Assembly: GCF_030362795.1 (NCBI RefSeq) | Contig: NZ_JAUCBM010000001.1 | Coordinates: 1,178,001-1,242,000 of the forward strand | Source of the DNA: Pseudochrobactrum kiredjianiae | Lineage (GTDB): Bacteria > Pseudomonadota > Alphaproteobacteria > Rhizobiales > Rhizobiaceae | Direction: 5' to 3' | Length of the DNA stretch: 64,000 nucleotides | Shown: one piece after another, positions 36,498 to 44,624 of the stretch | Layout: each line of letters starts with the position of its first letter | Numbering within the stretch: position 1 is the stretch's first letter | The notes under the pieces: generated by a model | Database searches by the model: none | Seen by the model: only the letters and a program-made list of their open reading frames with translations | Told to the model about the DNA's origin: nothing | Position numbers and translations under genes: made by a program

Positions 36498-36692
36498 GGT
36501 CGTTTCCTTCACCTGAGAATGAACAGTGGTGAAGCGAAAATTAAGGAGCAAAGCGCCTTTGACAAGAAGGCATGTAAAAACCCGCAAGTTACATCAAGGT
36601 AACCAGTCGTCGGTAAAACGCAGGATTTATCGGGTTTTTAGAAAACCCTGCTTTGTTTCTTTATTTTGAACACAGTGTATAATGCACTGTTT

Positions 36693-37046
36693 TTAGCGTT
36701 TCAGACATTTGGTAGCGCGGGGCAGACCGGCGCTATAGAGGCTTTGCATCGTGTAGAGCCAGCCTTTGCATTCTTCCATAGAGCTGAAACAGCGGTAGCG
36801 GTTGATGGATTCAGGATAGTCACTGCTGACAAAAGCGCTTTCGCCAAATCCCTGAAAAATCCCGACAATGGCACCACTGCCGCGTGGCGGCGGATTGCAA
36901 CGCTGGCCTGCATATTCACTGACATTTTTACGCACGGTTGCTTCTGCTTGCGGTGCCGGTATTGCAAGCAATGCGGCAATACTCAAAGTGCTGAGAGCAG
37001 CCCGCAGAGGCATGGTGAAGCGCGGTTTCGCAGATATAAAGGACAT
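36693..37046 (-). CDS. Secreted protein of unknown function
   Basis: I do not recognise this 117-aa protein. It has an N-terminal basic stretch, a hydrophobic core (LRAALSTLSIAALLAI) and an Ala-rich cleavage site near EATV at residue 37, so it should be exported. The mature part has four Cys (RCN, RCF, EECK and KCLKR), suggesting one or two disulfides. A GGAAGGA site lies eight bases before the ATG. It sits after a terminator and is probably monocistronic. Confidence 0.6.
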   Translation of the reverse strand: MSFISAKPRFTMPLRAALSTLSIAALLAIPAPQAEATVRKNVSEYAGQRCNPPPRGSGAIVGIFQGFGESAFVSSDYPESINRYRCFSSMEECKGWLYTMQSLYSAGLPRATKCLKR

Positions 37047-37065
37047 GACTTAATCCTTCCCTGTT

Positions 37066-37107
37066 GCAAAAGATCAAAGCAGCATCGCTGTCTGCTTTGA
37101 TCTTTAT
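37066..37107 (-). terminator. Terminator of the msrB-ptrB unit
   Basis: AAAGATCAAAGCAG at 37069 pairs with CTGCTTTGATCTTT ending 37105 (14 bp). On the minus strand the T-run follows the stem. It lies about 20 nt past the ptrB stop. Confidence 0.85.
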
Positions 37108-37121
37108 TCTTTATGCGCCTG

Positions 37122-39218
37122 TTACAGCTTTCCTGCAACTTTAAGCGCGAAGGCGTAAATATAGGCGACTTCTTCCAGCTGGGAGAAGCGGCCGGACGCA
37201 CCGCCATGACCGGCATCCATATTGATTTTCAGCAATACAGGATTGTCGCTGGTGGTTTTTTCACGCAGTCTTGCAACCCATTTTGCTGCTTCCCAATAGG
37301 TCACGCGCGGGTCGGTCAGACCTGCGGTTGCCAGTACCGGCGGATAGTTTTTCGCATCCACATTATCGTAAGGCGAATAGGCGGCAATGGTACGGTAGTC
37401 TGTCTCCGATGCAATCGGATTGCCCCATTCCGGCCATTCCGGCGGGGTCAGCGGCAGGCTGTCATCAAGCATGGTGTTGAGCACATCGACAAATGGGACA
37501 TCGGCGATAACGCCGCCAAAGGCTTCCGGTGCCATATTGGTGATGGCACCCATCAGCATGCCACCGGCAGAGCCGCCATGGGCGATAATGCGGTCATGGC
37601 TGGTGAAGCCTTCAGCGACCAGATATTTGGCTGCGGCAATGAAGTCAGTGAAAGTATTGACTTTGTGTTCACGCTTGCCGTTTTCGTACCAGGCGAAACC
37701 TTTGTCTTTGCCGCCGCGAATATGCGCAATGGCATAGATAAATCCGCGATCAACCAGTGACAGGCGAGACGTGGAGAAGCTGGCCGGAATTGTGCTGCCA
37801 TAAGCACCATAGGCATAGAGCAAAGTCGGAGCCGTGCCGCCCAGCGGCGTATCTTTATGCGCTAGAATGGAGACCGGTACGAGTTCACCATCCGCAGCAG
37901 GCGCCAGAATGCGGCGGGTGACATAATCATCAATCACATGACCGCTTGGCACTTCCTGTGTTTTGAGCAGAATGCGCTCACGGCTGGCCATATTATAATC
38001 AAAGAGCTGGCTTGGCGTGGTCATCGATGAATAGGAGAAGCGGATGACGTCCGTATCATATTCAGCACTGCCCTGCAGGCCGAGAGAATAGGCTTCTTCA
38101 TCAAAAGCAATTGCATGTTCCGCACCACTCACACGTTCACGGATGACGATGCGCGGCAGGCCATTATTGCGCTCCAGCCAGACCAGATGATTTTTATAGG
38201 CAGCAATATCCAGAATGATGGTGCCGGATTTCTCGCCGACAACTTCTGTCCAGTTTTGCTTTTGCGGTGCGCTGACCGGTGCAGACATGATTTTGAAATC
38301 TTTGGCACCGTCAATATTGGTCAGAATATAGAAGACATCGCCGCCTTCAGTCAGAGTATATTCAATGCCGGTCTCACGCGCAGCCACAAGCTGCGGCTTT
38401 GTCTGCGGATCATTGGCTGGTATCAGCCAGACTTCTGATGTTTCGTGATCCTGAATATTGATGAAGGCATAGTCGTTCAGCGAACTGCCGGAGACATTCA
38501 TGAAGAAACCGGAGTCTTTTTCTTCATAGATCAATCTATCCTGTGCTTGTTCCGTGCCGACGCGGTGATAGAACAATTTAGCAGGTCGATGATTGTCGTC
38601 CATCTCGATATAGAAAATGCCTTTGCTCTGGGCATCCCAGACAGTGCCGCCAGCAGTCGCTGTCAGGATGTCACTGCGGTCTTCGAGTGAAGTCAGATCG
38701 CGGATTTTAATGTCGTAAAACTCTGAGCCTTTAGTATCTGCAGACCATGCTAGCAGGCTGTGATCCGGCGAATAGTCCAGACCACCAAGGCTGAAATAGG
38801 CGAGGGATGCCGCTTGTTTATCGCCGTCGATCAGAACGGTTTTATCACCGCCATCGCGCGGGGTTCTGAAATATTGCGGATGTTGGCCACCGGTCACATA
38901 GGAAACGCCATAGGCATAAGCACCGTCTTTAACCGGAACGCTGGAGTCGTCTTCCTTAATGCGGCCTTTCATCTCTGCGAACAGTTTCTGTTGCAGGTCT
39001 TTGGTATCGGCCATCAAGGTTGACTGATATGTATTTTCCGCTTTCAGATGATTGAGGATTTGCGCATCAAGCAGAGACGGATCACGCAGAACATCCTGCC
39101 AGTTTTCTGCGCGTAGCCAGTGATACTCATCATTGCGTGTAATACCATGGCGTGTGTCGCTGTAAGGCTTTTTCTCTGGAGCAGGAGCGGTCTGTTGGAC
39201 GAAAGAATGCTGGTTCAT
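37122..39218 (-). CDS. ptrB: Oligopeptidase B
   Basis: Serine peptidase of the S9 family, 698 aa from the ATG at 39218 (E. coli PtrB is 686), cleaving after basic residues in short peptides. It has the N-terminal beta-propeller (through about residue 410) and the C-terminal alpha/beta hydrolase domain with the nucleophile in HGGSAGGMLMG and the catalytic His in DAGHGGASGR. An ATG at 39275 overlaps the msrB stop by 4 bp (ATGA) and would add 19 mostly hydrophobic residues, possibly a weak export signal. That overlap argues for translational coupling, so the true start is open. It follows msrB on one transcript. Confidence 0.92.
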   Translation of the reverse strand: MNQHSFVQQTAPAPEKKPYSDTRHGITRNDEYHWLRAENWQDVLRDPSLLDAQILNHLKAENTYQSTLMADTKDLQQKLFAEMKGRIKEDDSSVPVKDGAYAYGVSYVTGGQHPQYFRTPRDGGDKTVLIDGDKQAASLAYFSLGGLDYSPDHSLLAWSADTKGSEFYDIKIRDLTSLEDRSDILTATAGGTVWDAQSKGIFYIEMDDNHRPAKLFYHRVGTEQAQDRLIYEEKDSGFFMNVSGSSLNDYAFINIQDHETSEVWLIPANDPQTKPQLVAARETGIEYTLTEGGDVFYILTNIDGAKDFKIMSAPVSAPQKQNWTEVVGEKSGTIILDIAAYKNHLVWLERNNGLPRIVIRERVSGAEHAIAFDEEAYSLGLQGSAEYDTDVIRFSYSSMTTPSQLFDYNMASRERILLKTQEVPSGHVIDDYVTRRILAPAADGELVPVSILAHKDTPLGGTAPTLLYAYGAYGSTIPASFSTSRLSLVDRGFIYAIAHIRGGKDKGFAWYENGKREHKVNTFTDFIAAAKYLVAEGFTSHDRIIAHGGSAGGMLMGAITNMAPEAFGGVIADVPFVDVLNTMLDDSLPLTPPEWPEWGNPIASETDYRTIAAYSPYDNVDAKNYPPVLATAGLTDPRVTYWEAAKWVARLREKTTSDNPVLLKINMDAGHGGASGRFSQLEEVAYIYAFALKVAGKL

Positions 39219-39271
39219 ACTATTTCCGGTATTGGTGGTTAACATGAAGATGGCTGAGAAAATGACGCGGA

Positions 39272-39697
39272 TCATGCTTCAGTAAAATAAAGAGCGGTGC
39301 CGTTCATGCAATAACGCAGGCCTGTCGGCGCAGGGCCGTCGGGAAAGACATGGCCAAGATGCGCATCACAATCCGCACAACGGATTTCGGTGCGGCTCAT
39401 GCCATATGAGGTATCCTCAAAAGCATTCACAGCTTCCGGTTCTGCCGGACGAATAAAGCTTGGCCAGCCGGTGCCTGAGTTGAATTTATCATCTGATTTA
39501 TAAAGCAGCCGGTCACAGCAGATACAGTGGTAAGTCCCGTGAAGTTTGAGGTCAAAGTCCGGACTGGAAAATGCGCGTTCTGTGCCATGCTGACGCGTGA
39601 TCTTATATTGCTCCGGCGTGAGTTGCTCGCGCCATTCTGCATCGGTCTTTTGTACTTTTAACGGGCGTTTATGAAGATCTTTGTCGGACAAGGTCAT
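39272..39697 (-). CDS. msrB: Peptide-methionine (R)-S-oxide reductase MsrB
   Basis: Repair enzyme of 141 aa that reduces methionine-R-sulfoxide in proteins. It has the zinc ligands CICC and [10 protein letters not shown], the GTGWPSF substrate loop and the catalytic Cys in [11 protein letters not shown]. The AGGAGA site is three bases before the ATG at 39697; 27 extra codons upstream are rejected. It is first in a unit with ptrB, combining oxidised-protein repair with peptide degradation. Confidence 0.94.
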   Translation of the reverse strand: MTLSDKDLHKRPLKVQKTDAEWREQLTPEQYKITRQHGTERAFSSPDFDLKLHGTYHCICCDRLLYKSDDKFNSGTGWPSFIRPAEPEAVNAFEDTSYGMSRTEIRCADCDAHLGHVFPDGPAPTGLRYCMNGTALYFTEA

Positions 39698-40504
39698 TCT
39701 CCTGTCATTCAGAATGCATCCCTCAGACAGCTTGGCTTTCGGGATAAGAATTAAAACATGTGCGTTGATCTGATCCAATCAGATATGAGCGCGCTGTGCA
39801 GTGCAATTTTTACAATATATGGGGATATTAACTGCTTTTTAAAAGGTGAATATGGCGTTGTGTATTTCAATAAAAGGTTGATTGTTTTTATTAGTTTTGT
39901 CTAATTTTCGTGTTCTGGTCGTTGTTATCGTTACAGATCGGCCGTTATGTTTGGTAATATAGTCTTGTGTGCATGAGGTTTTTCCGGGGAATTGTTGTAT
40001 AAAATATGGTTTTTCATAATTTGCCAGAAAAATGACTTAATATAGAAATAATCATTTTTTTGATAAAGCATCTTATCCCGATGATAGTGTTTTATATCGT
40101 TATATTCGTTGAGTTCTATTGGTTGTTGTTTCAACAGGTGAAGTTCACAATTTTTTGTGAATTTGTTTTCAGGGATTTAAACTGGAACATCATTTACTTT
40201 GTATGTGCGAATGGTGATTTCAAAGTTCAAATCTTTGGAGAAAAATAGAAAAATTTTCTGTTTTAGGCAAATTCACGGATGTTCATTCCTCAAGGGTGTG
40301 AAGGTTGAAATTTTATCAATCAGTCAAAAAGCGTACAAAACTTAACATTATTGTAAAATAAATTGACATTTTGCAATTTTTATAGATATGAGAAGATCAT
40401 TGGGATGGTATGCACATTTTAAACTGGTTGATTGTTGAGCGGGCTGAATTATTATATATATAAAGTGCTTTTCCAATCAGCAATATATAGATGAAGGAAG
40501 TATA
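39698..40504. other. Long AT-rich region upstream of mucR
   Basis: About 800 nt, noticeably richer in A and T than the surrounding sequence, between msrB (minus) and mucR (plus). Many T-runs and a TATATATATA stretch near 40452-40462 are visible. MucR/Ros proteins bind AT-rich promoter sites and repress their own genes, so a regulatory role is likely. Open frames at 40060-40248 (plus) and 39931-40134 (minus) are AT-rich hydrophobic or lysine-rich translations without family resemblance, and I do not call them genes. Confidence 0.6.
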
Positions 40505-40933
40505 ATGGAACATCCAGAGACTGTAGTTTCTGCCGACGAACTACTGCTCAGTCTTACAGCTGATGTTGTCGCTGCTTATGTCAGCAATAACTCCATCCGT
40601 GCGGGCGAGTTGCCAGCGCTGATCGCTGATGTTCATGCCGCTTTTGCGCGTTCCGGTGTTCGTGAAGAAGTTGTCGCAGTTGTTGAGAAGCCAAAACCGG
40701 CTATCAACCCAAAGAAATCAGTACACGACGAGTATATTATTTGCCTTGAAGACGGCAAAAAATTCAAGTCGCTCAAGCGTCACCTGATGACCCATTATAA
40801 CCTGACACCGGAACAGTATCGTGAAAAGTGGGATCTGGATCCTAACTATCCGATGGTTGCTCCAAGCTATGCTGAAGCCCGTTCTCAGCTTGCTAAGAAG
40901 ATGGGTCTGGGTCGTAAGCGTAAAGCTGCCTGA
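40505..40933 (+). CDS. mucR: MucR/Ros-family transcriptional regulator
   Basis: Zinc-finger regulator of 142 aa, the usual size. The Ros-type finger is in [20 protein letters not shown]: Cys, then Asp, then His-x4-His, in the C-x2-D-x9-H-x4-H arrangement typical of rhizobial and Brucella MucR. The [17 protein letters not shown] and GLGRKRK tail follow. MucR acts as a global, H-NS-like regulator of exopolysaccharide, motility and cell-cycle genes in this order. A GAAGGAAG ribosome site precedes the ATG. A good terminator follows, so it is monocistronic. Confidence 0.95.
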   Translation: MEHPETVVSADELLLSLTADVVAAYVSNNSIRAGELPALIADVHAAFARSGVREEVVAVVEKPKPAINPKKSVHDEYIICLEDGKKFKSLKRHLMTHYNLTPEQYREKWDLDPNYPMVAPSYAEARSQLAKKMGLGRKRKAA

Positions 40934-40956
40934 TCAGGACAGTTTCCAGAGACTAT

Positions 40957-40993
40957 ACAAAAGCAGCGGTGGAATAATACCGCTGCTTTTTTA
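40957..40993 (+). terminator. Terminator of mucR
   Basis: AAAAGCAGCGGT pairs with ACCGCTGCTTTT over a 7-nt loop, followed by T-rich sequence. Confidence 0.88.
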
Positions 40994-41054
40994 TGCTTAA
41001 GTGATGATTTTTCTGTTGTTAGAGTGCAATTAACTGAAGTCTCTCAAAGATATT

Positions 41055-41378
41055 TTATAAACTCTGGTTGTGAACATCATTATGCGCGTCAGTCTCTTTC
41101 GCAATCATGTTTAAGATGCGTATTTGTACTTGTTTTAGAGCGATATGACGGTTGATGTCATAGCTCCAGTGTTTGTTCAGCCCCTTTAATCTTTCTCTTT
41201 TAATCAACCGGTTCAGCTTGGCCACAACGCTGGCCTTTTTCTCCGTGGATGACGTTGTGATTTGGCGGAGATCAATGCCGCAGCTCATTTGTAAAGCAAA
41301 TGATTGTGCGGCTTGCAGCGCATCCTCTTTACGATTTTCAATGAAAACCTGTCTGTCATGTTGCAAATTTTCTGACAT
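41055..41378 (-). CDS. Small charged protein of unknown function
   Basis: Unrecognised protein of 107 aa, rich in Lys, Arg, Glu and His, with no signal or membrane segment. The C-terminal half (IKRERLKGLNKHWSYDINRHI) looks like a conserved basic helical region. A GAGGCAG site is upstream of the ATG. Its position next to mucR and the DnaA-like gene may be meaningful, since all are small DNA-related or basic proteins. An overlapping plus-strand frame (41173-41535) is much poorer in composition and is rejected. Confidence 0.5.
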   Translation of the reverse strand: MSENLQHDRQVFIENRKEDALQAAQSFALQMSCGIDLRQITTSSTEKKASVVAKLNRLIKRERLKGLNKHWSYDINRHIALKQVQIRILNMIAKETDAHNDVHNQSL

Positions 41379-41660
41379 GATCTGCCTCTTTTTGAATGAG
41401 GAAGATGATATGTTGAGAAATAAGAGCGGGGATAAGCAGCTTTTTGTAATGTTTACTTTAATTATTGTATTAAATAATTTTTTTATAAGTAGTAATATGA
41501 GTTATGAAATTTATTTATCGCAATTAATAAGTTAAATTTATTTTGAATATGATAATTTAAAATTGTTTTTTTGATGTATTGTTTATATTTAAAATAAGTG
41601 GTCAAAATTTATCCCCGTATAAGATTTTTACCTTATCCATATGTCATCTACGGAGGGCAT

Positions 41661-42212
41661 ATGTTGAACAATTTTCCTGATTTTTTGTCTGGCCACACCG
41701 ATACGCTCATCGTTTTACGTAGCTTCCCGACTGCCGCACTAAAACCGTTTCGTCCAAAAGAGCAGGACGGCAGTCCAATAAACGAAGCAAGCCGAAAAAT
41801 ACGCATGACAGATGATGCGCTTTATCTCGCTGAACTTTTGCACAAAAATCACAAGTTTCAGCGAAAGCGTAGCAATGATGAGCGTCAGCAACATGCATGG
41901 AACCTATGCGGTGCATTGCTGTCTTTATTATCGGTTTTCTTTCAGGTGACATTAAAGGAATTGCGTAGTGCAGAGCGGGGCAATAACCATGTTGCCCGCA
42001 TCCGGCAATTCGGCATGTATATCGCCCATACAATGTTCGGGCTTTCTATGTCTGAAGTGGCTTATGCTTTTTGCCGCGAGAGAACGACGGTCAAACACGC
42101 CTGTCATTTGATTGAAGATATGCGGGAAAATGAAAAATTCGACAGTAATGTCAGCGACTTTGAATATCTGGTTCGGTCTCTTTATCCGGGCATCGGGAGT
42201 GTAGCAGAATGA
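41661..42212 (+). CDS. DnaA domain IV-like helix-turn-helix protein
   Basis: Protein of 183 aa. Residues about 93-157 resemble the DnaA C-terminal DNA-binding domain: RIRQFGMYIAHTMFGLSMSEVAYAF followed by CRERTTVKHACHLIEDMRE, which keeps the basic-loop plus helix-turn-helix pattern including the RTTVKHA box like the RDHTTVLHA signature. No AAA+ ATPase domain exists, so it is not DnaA itself. The ATG at 41661 follows GGAGGG; 21 codons further up are rejected. Its stop overlaps the next start by 4 bp (ATGA), so the two proteins are co-translated. Role inferred: a sequence-specific regulator, possibly competing at DnaA boxes. Confidence 0.78.
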   Translation: MLNNFPDFLSGHTDTLIVLRSFPTAALKPFRPKEQDGSPINEASRKIRMTDDALYLAELLHKNHKFQRKRSNDERQQHAWNLCGALLSLLSVFFQVTLKELRSAERGNNHVARIRQFGMYIAHTMFGLSMSEVAYAFCRERTTVKHACHLIEDMRENEKFDSNVSDFEYLVRSLYPGIGSVAE

Positions 42213-43000
42213 TCAAGCGTAATTGCCTTCTGACTATGGCCGATAAACAACCCGCTTTGAGAGTATTGCGCTTTTTACACAAAGCCTCAGCTATGCTGGA
42301 AGAAAGTACGGATTGTGATCGCTGGTTACTCGTGAGTGGGGAGAGCGGCAGTGTCTCTTGTGACAGGCATTTACTTGATGCGCTGAACAATGCCGCCCTG
42401 ATTAAGATACAAAATGGCAAGGCTAATTTATCAGTGGCGGGGCGTGAACTGCTGCAAGAGTTTAAACAACCCGCGAATTTAACTCATACCAATGTTAAAA
42501 ATAGTAGCTTTGGCCTCATGGTTAATCATGCTGAGTCTCCGCTGGGATTGCTTTATCGGAAGAACAAGCAAACCGGACAGCGGTTTTTGAGTGATGAGGA
42601 ATTTCAGGCAGGAGAGCGTTTGCGCGCTGATTTCACACGGGGCAACATGATGCCGCGCATTACGGCGAATTGGGAGGCGGTCGTTACGAAACGCGCACGT
42701 GGTGAGCGCGGAGCGCAGGCTGATCTGAGTGACCATGCGCTGGACTGTCGGGACAGAGTTGAGAAAGCTTTGAGAGATGTAGGGCCGGAATTATCCGGTG
42801 TGCTGCTGGATATATGCTGTTTTCTGAAAGGCTTGGAGCTGGTGGAGCGGGAGCGGTGCTGGCCGGTACGCTCAGCAAAAATGATGCTGAAAACGGGTTT
42901 AAGCATTTTGCATCGTCATTATACGGCTGACAGTGATTCCGGCAAAACAGAAGTGCCCGTGTATCATTGGGGAGCGCCGGATTTCCGGCCATCATTATAA
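42209..43000 (+). CDS. DUF6456 family protein
   Basis: Protein of 263 aa. The C-terminal part carries the block ESPLGLLYRKNK, then FLSDEEFQAGERLRADFTRG and ITANWEAVV, which I recognise as the DUF6456 region of alphaproteobacterial hypothetical proteins. The N-terminal ~90 residues look like a winged-helix fold (ALRVLRFLHKASAMLEES, then a short beta-rich stretch). The start overlaps the DnaA-IV-like gene by 4 bp. The pairing suggests a two-protein regulatory module. No enzymatic motif is visible. The function is unknown. Confidence 0.72.
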   Translation: MIKRNCLLTMADKQPALRVLRFLHKASAMLEESTDCDRWLLVSGESGSVSCDRHLLDALNNAALIKIQNGKANLSVAGRELLQEFKQPANLTHTNVKNSSFGLMVNHAESPLGLLYRKNKQTGQRFLSDEEFQAGERLRADFTRGNMMPRITANWEAVVTKRARGERGAQADLSDHALDCRDRVEKALRDVGPELSGVLLDICCFLKGLELVERERCWPVRSAKMMLKTGLSILHRHYTADSDSGKTEVPVYHWGAPDFRPSL

Positions 43001-43044
43001 TTGATCCTGCGCCTTCTATTGAAGACGCAGGATGAAACATAGCT

Positions 43045-43113
43045 TAGAGCGTCGTGCGCCCTCTTGGGCGCACAAAGGTCGCTCTAACACTTTATATTTA
43101 CAGCGTAATTTTA
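43045..43113 (-). repeat. Dispersed palindromic intergenic repeat, copy R7 (partial)
   Basis: TAGAGCGTCG at 43045 and GGTCGCTCTA near 43087 close a hairpin with an inner GTGCGCCC/GGGCGCAC stem. On the minus strand it reads AAAGTGTTAGAGCGACCTTT, identical to part of copy R2, while the inner stem differs by paired changes. It sits just past the sufE stop and may double as a terminator. Confidence 0.75.
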
Positions 43114-43131
43114 CCTTTTAAAATTTCAAGT

Positions 43132-43578
43132 TTAAGGAATTATGCTGTTGTCAGCGCTTTGCAAGGCAGCCTGTGCATCGCGGCGCACGCGCTGCACCAT
43201 TGAGCGCAGGCCGTTAGAGCGTTGCGGTGTCAGATGCTCATCAAGTCCGAGGCTTTTGAGAACATTTTCAGCGTCAATTTTCAAAATTGCAGATGCTGTT
43301 TCACCGGAATAGAGCGCCAGCAAAATGGCGACGAGGCCACGAACAATATGGGCATCGGAATCGCCGAGGAACTCCATCACCGGATCCGCGCCTTGTCCCT
43401 GAATGGTCTTCAACCAGACCTGACTGACACAGCCCGGAACTTTATGATCCGCATCGCGGGCTTCTTCCGGGTAGGGCTGTAAGTCGCGTGCGAGGTCAAT
43501 CACATAACGATAGCGATCTTCCCAATCGTCCAGAAACTCAAAGTCCGACGCAATTGTGCTGATCTTTGAATTTGTCAT
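43132..43578 (-). CDS. sufE: Cysteine desulfuration protein SufE
   Basis: Sulfur-transfer protein of 148 aa that accepts persulfide from SufS for Fe-S cluster assembly. The acceptor Cys is in KVPGCVSQVWL, and the family's LEDWEDRYRYVIDLA-like N-terminus reads FLDDWEDRYRYVIDLA. The ATG at 43578 has GGAGAG upstream; nine earlier codons are rejected. No other suf genes are in the window; the main suf cluster must be elsewhere. Confidence 0.93.
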   Translation of the reverse strand: MTNSKISTIASDFEFLDDWEDRYRYVIDLARDLQPYPEEARDADHKVPGCVSQVWLKTIQGQGADPVMEFLGDSDAHIVRGLVAILLALYSGETASAILKIDAENVLKSLGLDEHLTPQRSNGLRSMVQRVRRDAQAALQSADNSIIP

Positions 43579-43617
43579 AGGTCTCTCCGCATCATTATCT
43601 GTCATGGGCGGCTTATA

Positions 43618-43655
43618 CCAAAACCCTATGAGTATGACTCATGGGGTTTTGGTTA
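43618..43655. promoter_or_regulatory. Long palindrome upstream of sufE
   Basis: ACCAAAACCCTATGAGT is mirrored by ACTCATGGGGTTTTGGT around ATG, giving 17-bp arms with one G-U or mismatch. No T-run follows on either strand outside the stem. It lies 40 nt above sufE and about 110 nt past the DUF5330 stop. It could be a terminator of the latter, an operator or a cruciform-forming site. Confidence 0.5.
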
Positions 43656-43764
43656 AGCCCGAGTGGCGATTGAACTTTTTCAAGACGTGATGCGTCAGCA
43701 TCTTAGCGTCTTGGTATTATAGACCATTTTAGTAGCAAATGGAAAGTTATCAGATGTCGTGCAT

Positions 43765-44178
43765 CTATCGCGGACGGGGTGTCGGAACCGGAATTCTGGC
43801 AAGAACAGATTCTGCGGGGGCTGGCTGACTTGTTTGTTGCTGCGTAGCCTGCGTTGTCCCTGAAAAATTCACAATTGCATCTTTCGCGCGCAGGAGTGCC
43901 TGCTCACCGGCCTGTTGTGCCGTGGCTTTCCCTGCCATGCAGAGTGCAGGATTGCGATCGCAAAAGGTACTGATTTCTTGCAGGGTTTTTCCCGCTTGCA
44001 ACCATTGTTCCACCAAATCCGCAGGCGCATTCTGATCGGGCTGTGATTGGGGATTAGTTTGTGCAGCACGGTTGGTTTGTGACTGCGATACAGGGTTATC
44101 TGTCGACTTTCCCATAATGCCGGGCATCAGCAGAAAGACACCGCCCAGCCAGAAAATACATTTAAGCAGAAATCTCAT
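43765..44178 (-). CDS. DUF5330 family membrane-anchored protein
   Basis: Protein of 137 aa with one N-terminal membrane anchor (FLLKCIFWLGGVFLLMPGIMG), a Gln/Asn-rich linker (residues 27-52), a short conserved core with FCDRNPALCMAGKA (two Cys), and a Pro-rich C-terminus IPVPTPRPR. This layout is that of rhizobial DUF5330 proteins. The function is unknown; the anchored, Cys-containing core is presumably periplasmic. It stands between sufE and the kinase operon. Confidence 0.78.
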   Translation of the reverse strand: MRFLLKCIFWLGGVFLLMPGIMGKSTDNPVSQSQTNRAAQTNPQSQPDQNAPADLVEQWLQAGKTLQEISTFCDRNPALCMAGKATAQQAGEQALLRAKDAIVNFSGTTQATQQQTSQPAPAESVLARIPVPTPRPR

Positions 44179-44624
44179 GATCTGTGTTCCTGCCCGTTTA
44201 CATTCTCTCGTAGGTGGTTGATCTCAGCAAATATATGAAGCGCGTAATATTCATATCTTGATAAAGAATAATCCTGTTATGGCCGTGAAGATTGGCGGTT
44301 TTCCGGCACATCGCCCAGCATCGGACATATTTCTGAAGATTCTGATAAAATGTCTTTAACATTGTCTTGTCGTTCTCTGGGGCTGGAAATATTCCGTTTA
44401 CCATAGACAAAGAAGCTACCCGTTTTTCGCCTAAAAAGGGCTTTGACGGTCATCTCACGGCCGCGTTTTATCTATTCCTTAAAGTCTCGGCGTTCATTCT
44501 GTCATAGTCCGGTGACTGTTCCTTCATGTGTAAGAAGTGCGGCAGTTGAAGTGAGATTGTGTAAGAGTGAGTATGCTGCGTGTACGGCATTTATGCGAAA
44601 ACAATGAAAATGATTAAAGGCGGT
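44179..44624. other. Intergenic region upstream of the DivJ-like kinase
   Basis: About 445 nt between divergent genes. I find no gene with family resemblance and no palindromic repeat. The promoters of the kinase operon and DUF5330 gene should be here. Confidence 0.5.

Noticed and set aside
39931-40248. Two AT-rich small open frames upstream of mucR
   Set aside because: Composition is that of random AT-rich DNA, starts lack ribosome sites, and no family resemblance is visible.
41173-41535. Plus-strand open frame (120 codons) overlapping the small basic protein gene
   Set aside because: The minus-strand product has more protein-like composition and a better ribosome site; the plus frame runs into very AT-rich sequence.
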